DNA of 64,000 nt from Streptomyces sp. NBC_01481 (lineage in GTDB: Bacteria; Actinomycetota; Actinomycetes; Streptomycetales; Streptomycetaceae), in NCBI RefSeq assembly GCF_026339995.1, contig NZ_JAPEPT010000003.1:992001-1056000 (forward strand), written 5' to 3'. Below, one piece after another: positions 15,955 through 24,119 of the stretch. The notes beneath the pieces are model-generated. The model was not told the origin of the DNA, ran no database searches, and was given only the letters and a program-made list of their open reading frames with translations. The position numbers were made by a program, and so were the translations under genes. Each line of letters opens with the position of its first letter. The stretch's first letter is position 1.

Positions 15955-18711
15955 GTGCGTGTGCTCGGGAGGACCGCCGAAACATCAGCCGTGGCCCGGT
16001 TGCTCCGTGACACGGCATCAGGGCGTGGCGGTGCGCTGTTCATCATAGGAGAGCCGGGGGTGGGACGGACCACCCTGCTCCGCAGGATCCTCACCCTCGA
16101 CACCACCTTCCGATCGGTGTACTTCGCGGGCACTGCCGCCGAATCAGGACTGCCCTACGCGGGCCTGCACCAGGTCGTCCAGGCGCACCGCTGCTCTGTG
16201 CCGCAGCTCCCTGCCCCCCAGCGCGATCTGCTCGGCCACCTCTTGGCCACCGGGCACCACCGGCCCGGGGACACCGCTCTGGCGGTTGGCGCCGCGGCCC
16301 TCGGTCTTCTCGGCGCCGCGGCCGCCCGGCGTCCTCTGCTGCTCGCGATCGACGATGCGCATCTGCTGGACGCCCCGTCCATGAAGGTGCTGCTCTTCGT
16401 CGCCCGGCGCATCGTGGGCGAGCCGATCGCCATGCTCCTCACCGCCGAACACCGCTGCTCCGCCGCCACGTCCGCAATCCGCCCGGCCGTCACCGGCGTA
16501 CCGGAACTGCGGCTGGGACCGCTGGACCCGGCCGACGCGCGGACCCTGCTCCAGCAGTCCGCCCCGCATCCGCTCCGGCGTTACCTCGCCGAGCGGCTGC
16601 TCGCCGTCGCGGAGGGCAATCCACTCGCACTCACCGAACTGCCGCTCGCCCTCACGCCGGGCCAGTGCGCGGGAAACCTGCCGCTCGACGACCCGCTCGC
16701 CCCCGGTGAGCGGCTGCGCGACGCCCATCTGCCGACACTGGCCCGGCTCCCTGAGATCGCCCGCGCCGCCCTGCTCGTGCCCGCCGCGGCCGGCGACGGC
16801 CGCAGCGGCGACGTACAGCGTGCACTGGCGCTGCTCGGCTATGAGCCCGACGCGCTGGTGCCCGCCGAAGAGCACGGCATCCTCGAACTGCGCCGGGGGC
16901 GGCTGGTCTTCGCCGACCGGCGGCTGCGCCTGGTCGCGTACCACGACGCCTGTACATCGCGGCGGCGCGCCGTCCACGGGGCGCTCGCGCAGGTCCTGGA
17001 CGGCACGGCCGCAGCACGCCACCTGGCCGCTGCGCACATCGCCCCGAGCCCGGCCGTGGCACAGGCCATTGAGGCGGCGGCGAGCGCGGCCGCGGAGGCG
17101 GACCCGGACGCCTGCGCCGAACTGTACGAGCGCGCCGCGGGCTTCGCCGACGATGACGACGACGCGGCCCGGCTGCTGGGACTGGCAGCGGGCTGCCGGC
17201 AGCGGGCCGGAGCTGCGGAGCACGTACCGGTGCTGCTGGGAAAGGCGATGGCGCTCGCGCGTGAGCCGGCTCTGCGCCGGGAACTGGGCGTCCTGCAGGC
17301 ACGGCAGCGCGGTGCGACCGGGCATCCGCGGATCGTGCACCGGGTGCTGCGCGATGCGGCCGGGCGGCTGGCGGGCGAGCCCTCTCGGGCGGCTGAACTG
17401 CTGCTGGAGGCTTCCGATTCCGCCGTCCGCGCGGCGGACAGCCGTGCCGCACTGGGCAGCGCGTGGCAGGCGTACCGGCTCACCCGGCTGTCCGGCGGGG
17501 ATCTGGCTGAGGCCGCGGCCGTCCATCTCGCGCAGGTCTTGGCCCTGCGGGGGGAACGTGCGCAGGCCGGTGAACTGCTGTTGGCGCAGATGGCGGGCGA
17601 GGCGGCGGGAACTCTGGTGGGGCGGGCGGAAGTGCTGGGCCGGCTGGAGGAGTACGAGGCGGCCTGCGTGCTCCTCGACCGTGTACTGGGGGAGCAGCCC
17701 GGCACCGAGCGAAGGGCGTGCGCGGTGCGGCGGGCGGCCGCGCTCGGCTGCCGGGCCTGGATCCGGCTGTGGACCGGGGACTGGCACGGTGCCCGCTCTG
17801 ACGCGATGGAAGTGGTCGAGTGCGCGGAGCGGCAGGTGGAGACCGCTTTGCTGGCCCAGGGGCTGGTCGCGGTGGGGTGGCTCGAGGCAGCGCAGGGCCG
17901 TGTCACGGAGTGCGGAGCTGTGCTGGCCCGTGCTGCCGGAGTGGCGCGGGCGCACGGCCTCGAACTCGTCATGGGCCAGGTCGCAGTGGCCGAGGGCCTG
18001 TTGGCACTCGGTGCGGGCAAGTACGAGGAGGCAGTGGCCGGTTACGAGCGGGCGGGCGCCCTGGCGCGGAGCGCGGGAATCGAGGATCCGTCGGTGACCC
18101 CGTGGGCGGCGAACCTGATCGAGGCCTACGTACGCAGCGGGCGGATCGGGGAAGCGGTGCGCGAACACGCCCGCTTCGACGCCGAAATGCGGCGCTCGGG
18201 CCCCTCCTGGGCGCTTGCGGTGAGCGCCCGCTGCCGCGCCTTGCTGCTGGAGGCCGACGGCCACGGCACGCCCGGTGCCGTCGAGGCGGCCTTCCATGAG
18301 GCCCTGGAATGGCATGCGCGTGGTGCCGTCGTCTTCGAGCGGGCGCGGACCGTGTTCTGCCACGGGCAGTGGCTGCGCCGTACGGGACGCTCCGCGGAGG
18401 CGCGCGACGCCCTGGAGGAGGCGCTGTCGGCGTTCGGGGTGCTCGGCGCCGTCCCGTGGGAGGAGGCGGTCCGCAGCGAACTCCGCGCGGCGGGAGGGCG
18501 CCCCGCCCGGACGGCGTGCGGACAGCTCACCGAGCAGGAGGGCCGTATCGCCGCGCTGGTGGCGGGGGGCGCCACCAACAAGGAGACGGCGGCGGCGCTT
18601 TTCCTCAGCCCCAAGACGGTGGAGTTTCATCTCGGCAATGTCTACCGGAAGTTGGGGGTGCGGTCGCGCAGTGAACTGGCGCGGACGTATGACACGGTGG
18701 GCGGGGCGTGA
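15955..18711 (+). CDS. Large LuxR-family (LAL) ATP-binding transcriptional regulator
   Basis: A 918-residue protein: an N-terminal AAA-type NTPase with IIGEPGVGRTTLL (residues 31-42) and Walker B-like RPLLLAIDDAHLLD, a long helical-repeat middle, and a C-terminal LuxR helix-turn-helix (LTEQEGRIAALVAGG, TNKETAAALFLSPKTVEFHL). This is the MalT/LAL architecture. The invariant Walker A lysine is arginine (GVGRT), so ATP hydrolysis may be altered. It converges on the contractile-injection operon with its stop two bases from the effector's stop, making it a candidate but unproven regulator. GTG at 15955 is used; GTG at 15961 is possible. Confidence 0.85.
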   Translation: MRVLGRTAETSAVARLLRDTASGRGGALFIIGEPGVGRTTLLRRILTLDTTFRSVYFAGTAAESGLPYAGLHQVVQAHRCSVPQLPAPQRDLLGHLLATGHHRPGDTALAVGAAALGLLGAAAARRPLLLAIDDAHLLDAPSMKVLLFVARRIVGEPIAMLLTAEHRCSAATSAIRPAVTGVPELRLGPLDPADARTLLQQSAPHPLRRYLAERLLAVAEGNPLALTELPLALTPGQCAGNLPLDDPLAPGERLRDAHLPTLARLPEIARAALLVPAAAGDGRSGDVQRALALLGYEPDALVPAEEHGILELRRGRLVFADRRLRLVAYHDACTSRRRAVHGALAQVLDGTAAARHLAAAHIAPSPAVAQAIEAAASAAAEADPDACAELYERAAGFADDDDDAARLLGLAAGCRQRAGAAEHVPVLLGKAMALAREPALRRELGVLQARQRGATGHPRIVHRVLRDAAGRLAGEPSRAAELLLEASDSAVRAADSRAALGSAWQAYRLTRLSGGDLAEAAAVHLAQVLALRGERAQAGELLLAQMAGEAAGTLVGRAEVLGRLEEYEAACVLLDRVLGEQPGTERRACAVRRAAALGCRAWIRLWTGDWHGARSDAMEVVECAERQVETALLAQGLVAVGWLEAAQGRVTECGAVLARAAGVARAHGLELVMGQVAVAEGLLALGAGKYEEAVAGYERAGALARSAGIEDPSVTPWAANLIEAYVRSGRIGEAVREHARFDAEMRRSGPSWALAVSARCRALLLEADGHGTPGAVEAAFHEALEWHARGAVVFERARTVFCHGQWLRRTGRSAEARDALEEALSAFGVLGAVPWEEAVRSELRAAGGRPARTACGQLTEQEGRIAALVAGGATNKETAAALFLSPKTVEFHLGNVYRKLGVRSRSELARTYDTVGGA

Positions 18712-18722
18712 GCCTAAGGCTC
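18710..18722. terminator. Short palindrome spanning two convergent stop codons
   Basis: GAGCC-TAA-GGCTC overlaps the TGA of the LuxR gene and the TAG of the effector gene, followed by GTTTCTC. With a 5-bp stem it is at most a weak bidirectional terminator. Confidence 0.3.
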
Positions 18723-21700
18723 GTTTCTCACGGTCTCGTTGACGCTGTAGGACTTCTTTCCTGTGGCCTTGATGTGCACCTTGGTCGGCCGTAGCAGCTC
18801 TTTGATGCGCTTCTCGGCGGGCCGCAGGTTCTTCTTCTTGTACACAGGGGTGACGATGTACACCACCCGCTGGCCCGCGACCTCCACGGCCTGCCTCACC
18901 GCGTTTTCAATGCCGCGCATCTCGGGCGTGTTCGCGCGCGCGTACAAGGTGACGAAGTTCCTCTTGTCGCTGTTGGAACCACCGAGCTGGGCGCCGAGCA
19001 GGTGCGATCGGTGGAAGCCCTTGTTGCTCTCCCAGCCTGCGGGGTCGACAGAGGGATTGGTCCTGCCGCCGATCGAAGCTTTGGTCAGCGTCGCTTCGAT
19101 CCCTGTGGCGCGGTCGGCATTGTCCAGTGGGCCGTAGTTGGGCTTGCCGGGAGGCGCGAGGGAGGACTGCTTGGTCTTCTTCTTGACTTTCGGACTCAAG
19201 CTTCCTTCCACGCTCCACACGCCGTCGTCGTCCACTGGCTCGAGGGACTTGAGCCGGTACCGGATCCGGATGGCGAGGAGAACGGCTTTGAGGACCTTCT
19301 CGTCGAGGGCGGTTCCCTTCAGCTTGTTGACCGTCGTGACACCGAGCTCGACGGCAGCCTGAACATCGCGCTGCTTCTCCTCCGGCGTACGCCGGTCCGC
19401 CTTGCCGACGAGTTTGCCAAGGGCCTTCTTCCCGCCGGCCAGCAGCTTCTTGCCGTACGCGGCCGCCTTGGCGATCATCTTGGAGATGAAGCCCCGGACC
19501 GGCGCACCGACCTTCTCCAGCACGCTCTTGATCTTCGCCGGGATCGCGCCGAGCTTGAGCACCCGGGCGAGCAGGTCGATGGCGAGCGGGAGTGTCCGCG
19601 CGAGGGAGTCCTCGATCTTCGTGGCGACCTTCTGGGACACGCCGTTGCAGATCTCCTCGAGCGTGTCGAGGATGCTGTTGACGAATTCGGCCAGTGCGCG
19701 GGCCTTTTCCACCAGGAAGGTGACGAAGTCGTAGACGGCCATGACCGCCTTGACCAGGGCGCCGGCCGGAGTGATCAGGGACAGCAGCCAGGTGATGCCC
19801 GCCTTGAGGACGGTCTCGACGACAAAGCCCTTGATCATCTCGAAGGCCTGCTGCTTGAGGTCCCCGATCTTCTCCTTGATCTCCTCCCACAGGCCCCCGA
19901 TGCCCTTGTCCCGGATCACCCCGATGATCTTGATGGCGTCGATCACCGTGTTCAGCACCGGCTCGGGCATGTGCTTGAGCAGTTCGGAGCGGATGAAGGC
20001 CCAGCTGATCCCGAACAGCGACAGCACCATCTTGACGATGCCGCGCAGATCCCACTGCTCGGGCAGTTCCACCCCCGCTGCGGCGAGATTGCCGAACAGC
20101 CATTCCTGCAGGGCCGCCTTGAGGTGCTTGACGATGTTCGACAGGAACTGCGTCAGCCCGGCCTTGACCGAGGCGCCCAGATTGCGGAGGAAGCCCATCG
20201 GGTCCTTGATGATCCGTTCGGCCACACCCGCCGCCCGCTTCACCACACCGACCAGCAGGTTCTTGAGATCGATGAGGATCTTGATCGCGCCGACCACGGC
20301 GTCGCGAGCCCGCTCCCACAGGCCCTTGTTGGACTCCTTCACCTCGGCCAGCGCCGCGTTCGTCGCCTCCTGCGCCTGGGCGTAGGACTCGGCGAGCTGG
20401 TCGACGACCGCGTCGGCCTTCTCGTCGATGGACGCTTCCAACTCGTCGAACTTCGCGGCGAATCCGGCAGCCGTCTGCTCCCCGAACCCCCGCATCGCGG
20501 GCTCGAGGCCTGCGACGAAATCCGCCATCCGGCGCCGGCCGTCCGCGGCCTTCTGCCGCGCGTCGTTGACGCGCTTCTCCACGACGGTGGCGACCTCGTC
20601 GACCACGCCCCGGATCTCGGCGGTGTAGGCGGCCGAGTGCTTCGCATAGTCGGGCTCGCCGGAGAAGAAGTCCCACCAGCTCTTCTCGCACGCGGCGAGG
20701 AATCGCTTCCGGGCCTGCCCGGCCCTGTCGTCGAAGAGCGTGCGGACCGTGTCGTCCAGGCCTGCCAGCGCGGCCTCGACATTGCGTTTGGTTTCCTCGT
20801 AGATCCCGGTGAGCTGTGCCGTGATCTCTGCACGGCGCGCTTCGGTACGTGCCTGGGCGGCCTGTTTGCCGCCCGCCACCGACTTGCCTGTAGCGGCGCG
20901 CACTCCGGCCATGGCGGCCATCGCCGTCTTGCCGGCTGCGGCCGCACGCTGCTCGGCTGCGGCCCGCTGCTCCGCCTCCTTGGCCCGGAAGGAGCCCGGC
21001 GCCGCGGCGGAGTCCTTCTCCGCGGCCTTCTTGGACTGCAGAGCGGCCGTGAACGCGGGCTCGTTGGCGCGCCGCAGGGTCTCGTCGGTGAGCCCCGCCT
21101 TGTCCATTTCTGTCGTGGTCCCGCTCGCATGGGCGGACACGTCCACCGCGGCGGCAGGCACCGGTGTTGGTACGGCGTCCGCCGCACGGGGCGGGGCCGG
21201 GACGGGCGGCGGGCGGTCGGGCGACAGAGGTACGGCGGGACGCTCTGGTACACGCGCCGGGTCCGGCGGGGCCGCCGCGGTCGCCCGCACCTCACTCGAT
21301 GAGGCATCCGCGGCGGCGTGCACCTCGCCGGAGAGCTGGGGTGTGAGGGTGTCCGGGCGAGCCGGGTCCGCGAGTGCCTTGGCCTCGTCCGCGGTGGCCG
21401 GCTGCTGCTCCTTGATGCGTTTCTCGAACTTCGCGATGAACTCGGCCCGGCCGAAGGGCTTCGCCTGTGCCGAGGCGATCGCCGCCGCCTGGTCCTGCCC
21501 GGCGAACGCGGCACGCTCACCGGGTGGCGCCACGGCCGCGCGCTGGGCGGCTGTGGCCTCGGCGGCGGGCGCGGGATGCCGGGTGAGGATCCGCTTGCCC
21601 GCGGTGACCTGCGCGGCGATCCGGCGCAGCCCCGGTGCGGCGGCCTTCTTGCCGACGACGGGGCGCCCTGGGGTCTTGCCCTGGTCGTGGCCGGCCGGCG

Positions 21701-21941
21701 CCTGCGCGCCCCGGGCGGCGAGCGCGGCGGTGGCGGCGTTGCCGACGGCGGGCCTCGCGCGGCCTGGGCGCTTGGTGGGTGTGGCGGTGGTGGTTCCGCG
21801 CTCCTTCGCCGGAGCGGCTGCCGCCTGGGCCGGTCGTTTCCGTACCGCCTTGAGCTTGCCGGGTGAAGGCGGCGCCGGCCTGGCGCCCGCCTGTGTCACG
21901 GCGGGAGGTGGCGTGGAGGGGGTCCGCGCGTGGGCGCTCAT
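18714..21941 (-). CDS. Giant eCIS-associated effector with C-terminal DNA/RNA non-specific endonuclease domain
   Basis: A 1075-residue protein. Residues 1 to about 300 are Ala/Pro-rich and probably disordered; about 300-480 is charged coiled coil (KAAEKDSAAAP, EAEQRAAAEQRAA); about 480-880 is helical with hydrophobic stretches such as ITWLLSLITPAGALVKAVMA. The C-terminus (about 969-1020) has GFHRSHLLGAQLGGSN, RNFVTLYARAN and MRGIEN, matching the Endonuclease_NS_2 pattern (H980 and N995 as likely catalytic and metal residues). ATG at 21941 overlaps the ATPase stop (ATGA). I infer a particle-loaded nuclease toxin with a membrane-active middle. No DUF4157/HExxH core and no adjacent immunity gene are seen. 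Confidence 0.8.
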   Translation of the reverse strand: MSAHARTPSTPPPAVTQAGARPAPPSPGKLKAVRKRPAQAAAAPAKERGTTTATPTKRPGRARPAVGNAATAALAARGAQAPAGHDQGKTPGRPVVGKKAAAPGLRRIAAQVTAGKRILTRHPAPAAEATAAQRAAVAPPGERAAFAGQDQAAAIASAQAKPFGRAEFIAKFEKRIKEQQPATADEAKALADPARPDTLTPQLSGEVHAAADASSSEVRATAAAPPDPARVPERPAVPLSPDRPPPVPAPPRAADAVPTPVPAAAVDVSAHASGTTTEMDKAGLTDETLRRANEPAFTAALQSKKAAEKDSAAAPGSFRAKEAEQRAAAEQRAAAAGKTAMAAMAGVRAATGKSVAGGKQAAQARTEARRAEITAQLTGIYEETKRNVEAALAGLDDTVRTLFDDRAGQARKRFLAACEKSWWDFFSGEPDYAKHSAAYTAEIRGVVDEVATVVEKRVNDARQKAADGRRRMADFVAGLEPAMRGFGEQTAAGFAAKFDELEASIDEKADAVVDQLAESYAQAQEATNAALAEVKESNKGLWERARDAVVGAIKILIDLKNLLVGVVKRAAGVAERIIKDPMGFLRNLGASVKAGLTQFLSNIVKHLKAALQEWLFGNLAAAGVELPEQWDLRGIVKMVLSLFGISWAFIRSELLKHMPEPVLNTVIDAIKIIGVIRDKGIGGLWEEIKEKIGDLKQQAFEMIKGFVVETVLKAGITWLLSLITPAGALVKAVMAVYDFVTFLVEKARALAEFVNSILDTLEEICNGVSQKVATKIEDSLARTLPLAIDLLARVLKLGAIPAKIKSVLEKVGAPVRGFISKMIAKAAAYGKKLLAGGKKALGKLVGKADRRTPEEKQRDVQAAVELGVTTVNKLKGTALDEKVLKAVLLAIRIRYRLKSLEPVDDDGVWSVEGSLSPKVKKKTKQSSLAPPGKPNYGPLDNADRATGIEATLTKASIGGRTNPSVDPAGWESNKGFHRSHLLGAQLGGSNSDKRNFVTLYARANTPEMRGIENAVRQAVEVAGQRVVYIVTPVYKKKNLRPAEKRIKELLRPTKVHIKATGKKSYSVNETVRNEP

Positions 21942-24118
21942 GGCAGCACGCAGGAGGCTGCTGCCGCCACTGACGCGGCGGAGTCCCGTACGGGCACCGG
22001 GCCGAGCGCCAACTCCAGCTCGCCGGACCGTGGCAGCCGCGACTCCTGGCGGAACTGGCGCGCAATCGCCTCGGCGAGATGCTCCCGGCCGATGACCGCG
22101 CTTCCGTTCTCCGCCGCCAGTAGCGCGGCGCCCCGGGCGGCAGCCATGATGCCCGCACCGGTGAGATCGAGCCGCGCGAGCCCTTCCAGCGTCAACTGTG
22201 GGTCCAGCGGGGCGCTGTCGGGGAACGCCATCCGCCACAGCCGGTACCGCTCCCGGTCGCCGGGCCGCGTGAAGTGCACCACGAACTGGAAGCGGCGGGT
22301 GAAGGCCTCGTCCAGATTTCCCTGGAGGTTGGTGGTGAGGACGACCAACGCGGGGCTGCGCTCCAGGCGTTGCAGCAGATAGCCGACCTCGAGATTGGCG
22401 TATCGGTCGGTGCCGCGGCTCACCGCGCCGCGCTTGCCGAAGACGGCGTCGGCCTCGTCGAAGAGCAGCAGTGCGCCCGCGGCTTCCGCGTGGCTGAAGG
22501 CCTCATCGAGGTTCTTCTCGGTCTCGCCGACCCACTTGGAGACGGTCTGCGCGAGATCGACCCTGATCAGGTCGACTCCGAGCGTGGCGGCGATCACCTC
22601 GGCGGCGAGGCTCTTGCCGGTACCGGGCTCGCCCGTGAACAGGGCCTTGAGGCCGGGGCCGCCGTGCTGCCCGCCGAAACCCCACTCCTGGGAGACCTTG
22701 GGCCAGGCCCGGAACGCTGCGGCGAGTTCGCCGATCTGCTGTGCCTGTTCGGCGGGGAGTACGAGGTCCGAAGGGTCACGGGAGGGAGTACGGACATCGG
22801 CGAGGCGGCCCGGAGTTGCGGCCAGGACGCGGCGCACCGCCGTATCCAGCAGCATGCCGCCGGACTCGGCGAGCCGTACGGCTGACCGCAGTTGGGCGGG
22901 CGACAGCCGGAAGCGGGCGGCGAGGTCGTCAAGGGCGCGGGGCTCGGGGTCCGCTCCGGCGGTGGCGGTGCTCCAGAGGGTGCGACGTTCCCGGTAGCCG
23001 GGTTCGTCCGTGGATTCTTCCGCGTAGCGGCCCGAGGAGAGCAGATCGAGGGGGCGCCACGGGGTCTGCCCGGTGAGGACGACCGGGACGCCGGTCCGTG
23101 TCAGCACGTCGGCGGCCGCTGCCGTGGCCCATCGGGCGTCGGGTTCGTGGAAGCGGTCGATGGGCAGCCACAGTGCGGTACCGAGCGCGGCCGCCGCGGC
23201 CAGAGACCGGCCTGTGGCGGCCCGTACCTCGGCGGGTGTCCGGCACAGCTCCAGGTCAGGAGCGGCGCGCAGCGCGAGCCCCGCCTGCTCCGCCACGGCG
23301 TGTGCCGCGTCGAGTTGGCTGCCGTCCGGCAGCCCCCAGAGGGCGGCGATCCCGGCGGGGTGCGCCCGCAGATGGGCGGCCAGCCGCGCGGTCCGGCCGC
23401 GGGTCGGCTTGTCCAGCAGCGCGGGGCGCGGTACGGGTACCCGGCCGGGGTCGTACGCGAGGAGTGCGGGATCCCCGAGGCCGTGCAGGAGGAAGGCGGG
23501 CAGTTCGGCGCGGATGTGCAGCGGGCGCAGCAGATCGGCGCCGGAGGGTTCCGGTCCGCCGTACGTGTCCGGGTCGCCGTCCTGGATCAGCAGACCGAAG
23601 CGGCGCAGCCGCCCGTACGGTCCCAGCGCCGGCAGCCGGTCGTAACGCTCGGCGGGGGAGGGCGCCAGGACAGTGAGGATCAACTCGGCGGTGGGACGGC
23701 GCTGGTCGAGGTCGTCGAGGAGATAGCCGAACAGCAGGGCGTGCTCCGCGGCCAGCGCCGGCGCCAGGCACAACAGCAGCGTGTCGCACTCGAAAGGGTC
23801 AAGGTCTGCTGCGGACGCCAGCTCATCGAGCGGCAGCGAAATGCCCTCTGCGGCCGCCTGGAAGCGGAGTTCGCGCTCGGCGTGGGTCTCTGCGGCGGGT
23901 GGCCCGCCGCTCCAGGGCGCCGGGTGCCCCACGGCGGGATCGGTGAAGTCGAGGAGCAGTCCGGCCTGCTCGTCGGTGACGCAATACGGGGACAGCTCGG
24001 CCCCGGCGAGCAGGCCGGAGCGTTGCGCGCGGTGGGCCGCGGCCGCTCGCAGCGCGCGGTGGATCGCGCCGTAGCGAAGGGTCAAGTGGGCCGCGGCGGC
24101 GCCTGATCGGGTCGGCAT
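21938..24118 (-). CDS. eCIS AAA+ ATPase (Afp15-type)
   Basis: A 726-residue protein with a long family-specific N-terminal region and a C-terminal AAA+ module: Walker A GEPGTGKS (about 496-503), Walker B LLLFDEAD (about 550-557), sensor TTNLQGNLDEAF and arginine finger RR near 608. In Afp/PVC-type systems the equivalent ATPase is needed for particle assembly. The ATG at 24118 follows GGAGGGTGAA; an upstream frame extension is ignored for lack of a site. It is two bases downstream of the preceding gene and overlaps the effector gene, an arrangement that may tie ATPase and cargo production. Confidence 0.9.
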   Translation of the reverse strand: MPTRSGAAAAHLTLRYGAIHRALRAAAAHRAQRSGLLAGAELSPYCVTDEQAGLLLDFTDPAVGHPAPWSGGPPAAETHAERELRFQAAAEGISLPLDELASAADLDPFECDTLLLCLAPALAAEHALLFGYLLDDLDQRRPTAELILTVLAPSPAERYDRLPALGPYGRLRRFGLLIQDGDPDTYGGPEPSGADLLRPLHIRAELPAFLLHGLGDPALLAYDPGRVPVPRPALLDKPTRGRTARLAAHLRAHPAGIAALWGLPDGSQLDAAHAVAEQAGLALRAAPDLELCRTPAEVRAATGRSLAAAAALGTALWLPIDRFHEPDARWATAAAADVLTRTGVPVVLTGQTPWRPLDLLSSGRYAEESTDEPGYRERRTLWSTATAGADPEPRALDDLAARFRLSPAQLRSAVRLAESGGMLLDTAVRRVLAATPGRLADVRTPSRDPSDLVLPAEQAQQIGELAAAFRAWPKVSQEWGFGGQHGGPGLKALFTGEPGTGKSLAAEVIAATLGVDLIRVDLAQTVSKWVGETEKNLDEAFSHAEAAGALLLFDEADAVFGKRGAVSRGTDRYANLEVGYLLQRLERSPALVVLTTNLQGNLDEAFTRRFQFVVHFTRPGDRERYRLWRMAFPDSAPLDPQLTLEGLARLDLTGAGIMAAARGAALLAAENGSAVIGREHLAEAIARQFRQESRLPRSGELELALGPVPVRDSAASVAAAASCVLP

Positions 24119-24119
24119 T

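Noticed and set aside
16144..18630. 828-codon minus-strand open frame inside the LuxR-family gene
   Set aside because: It has Gln/Arg/Gly-rich composition with no domains, while the plus strand encodes a full LAL regulator.
19002..21302. 766-codon plus-strand open frame opposite the effector
   Set aside because: It reads as a charged, repetitive shadow (many DHLGD/EQ patterns) with no family features.
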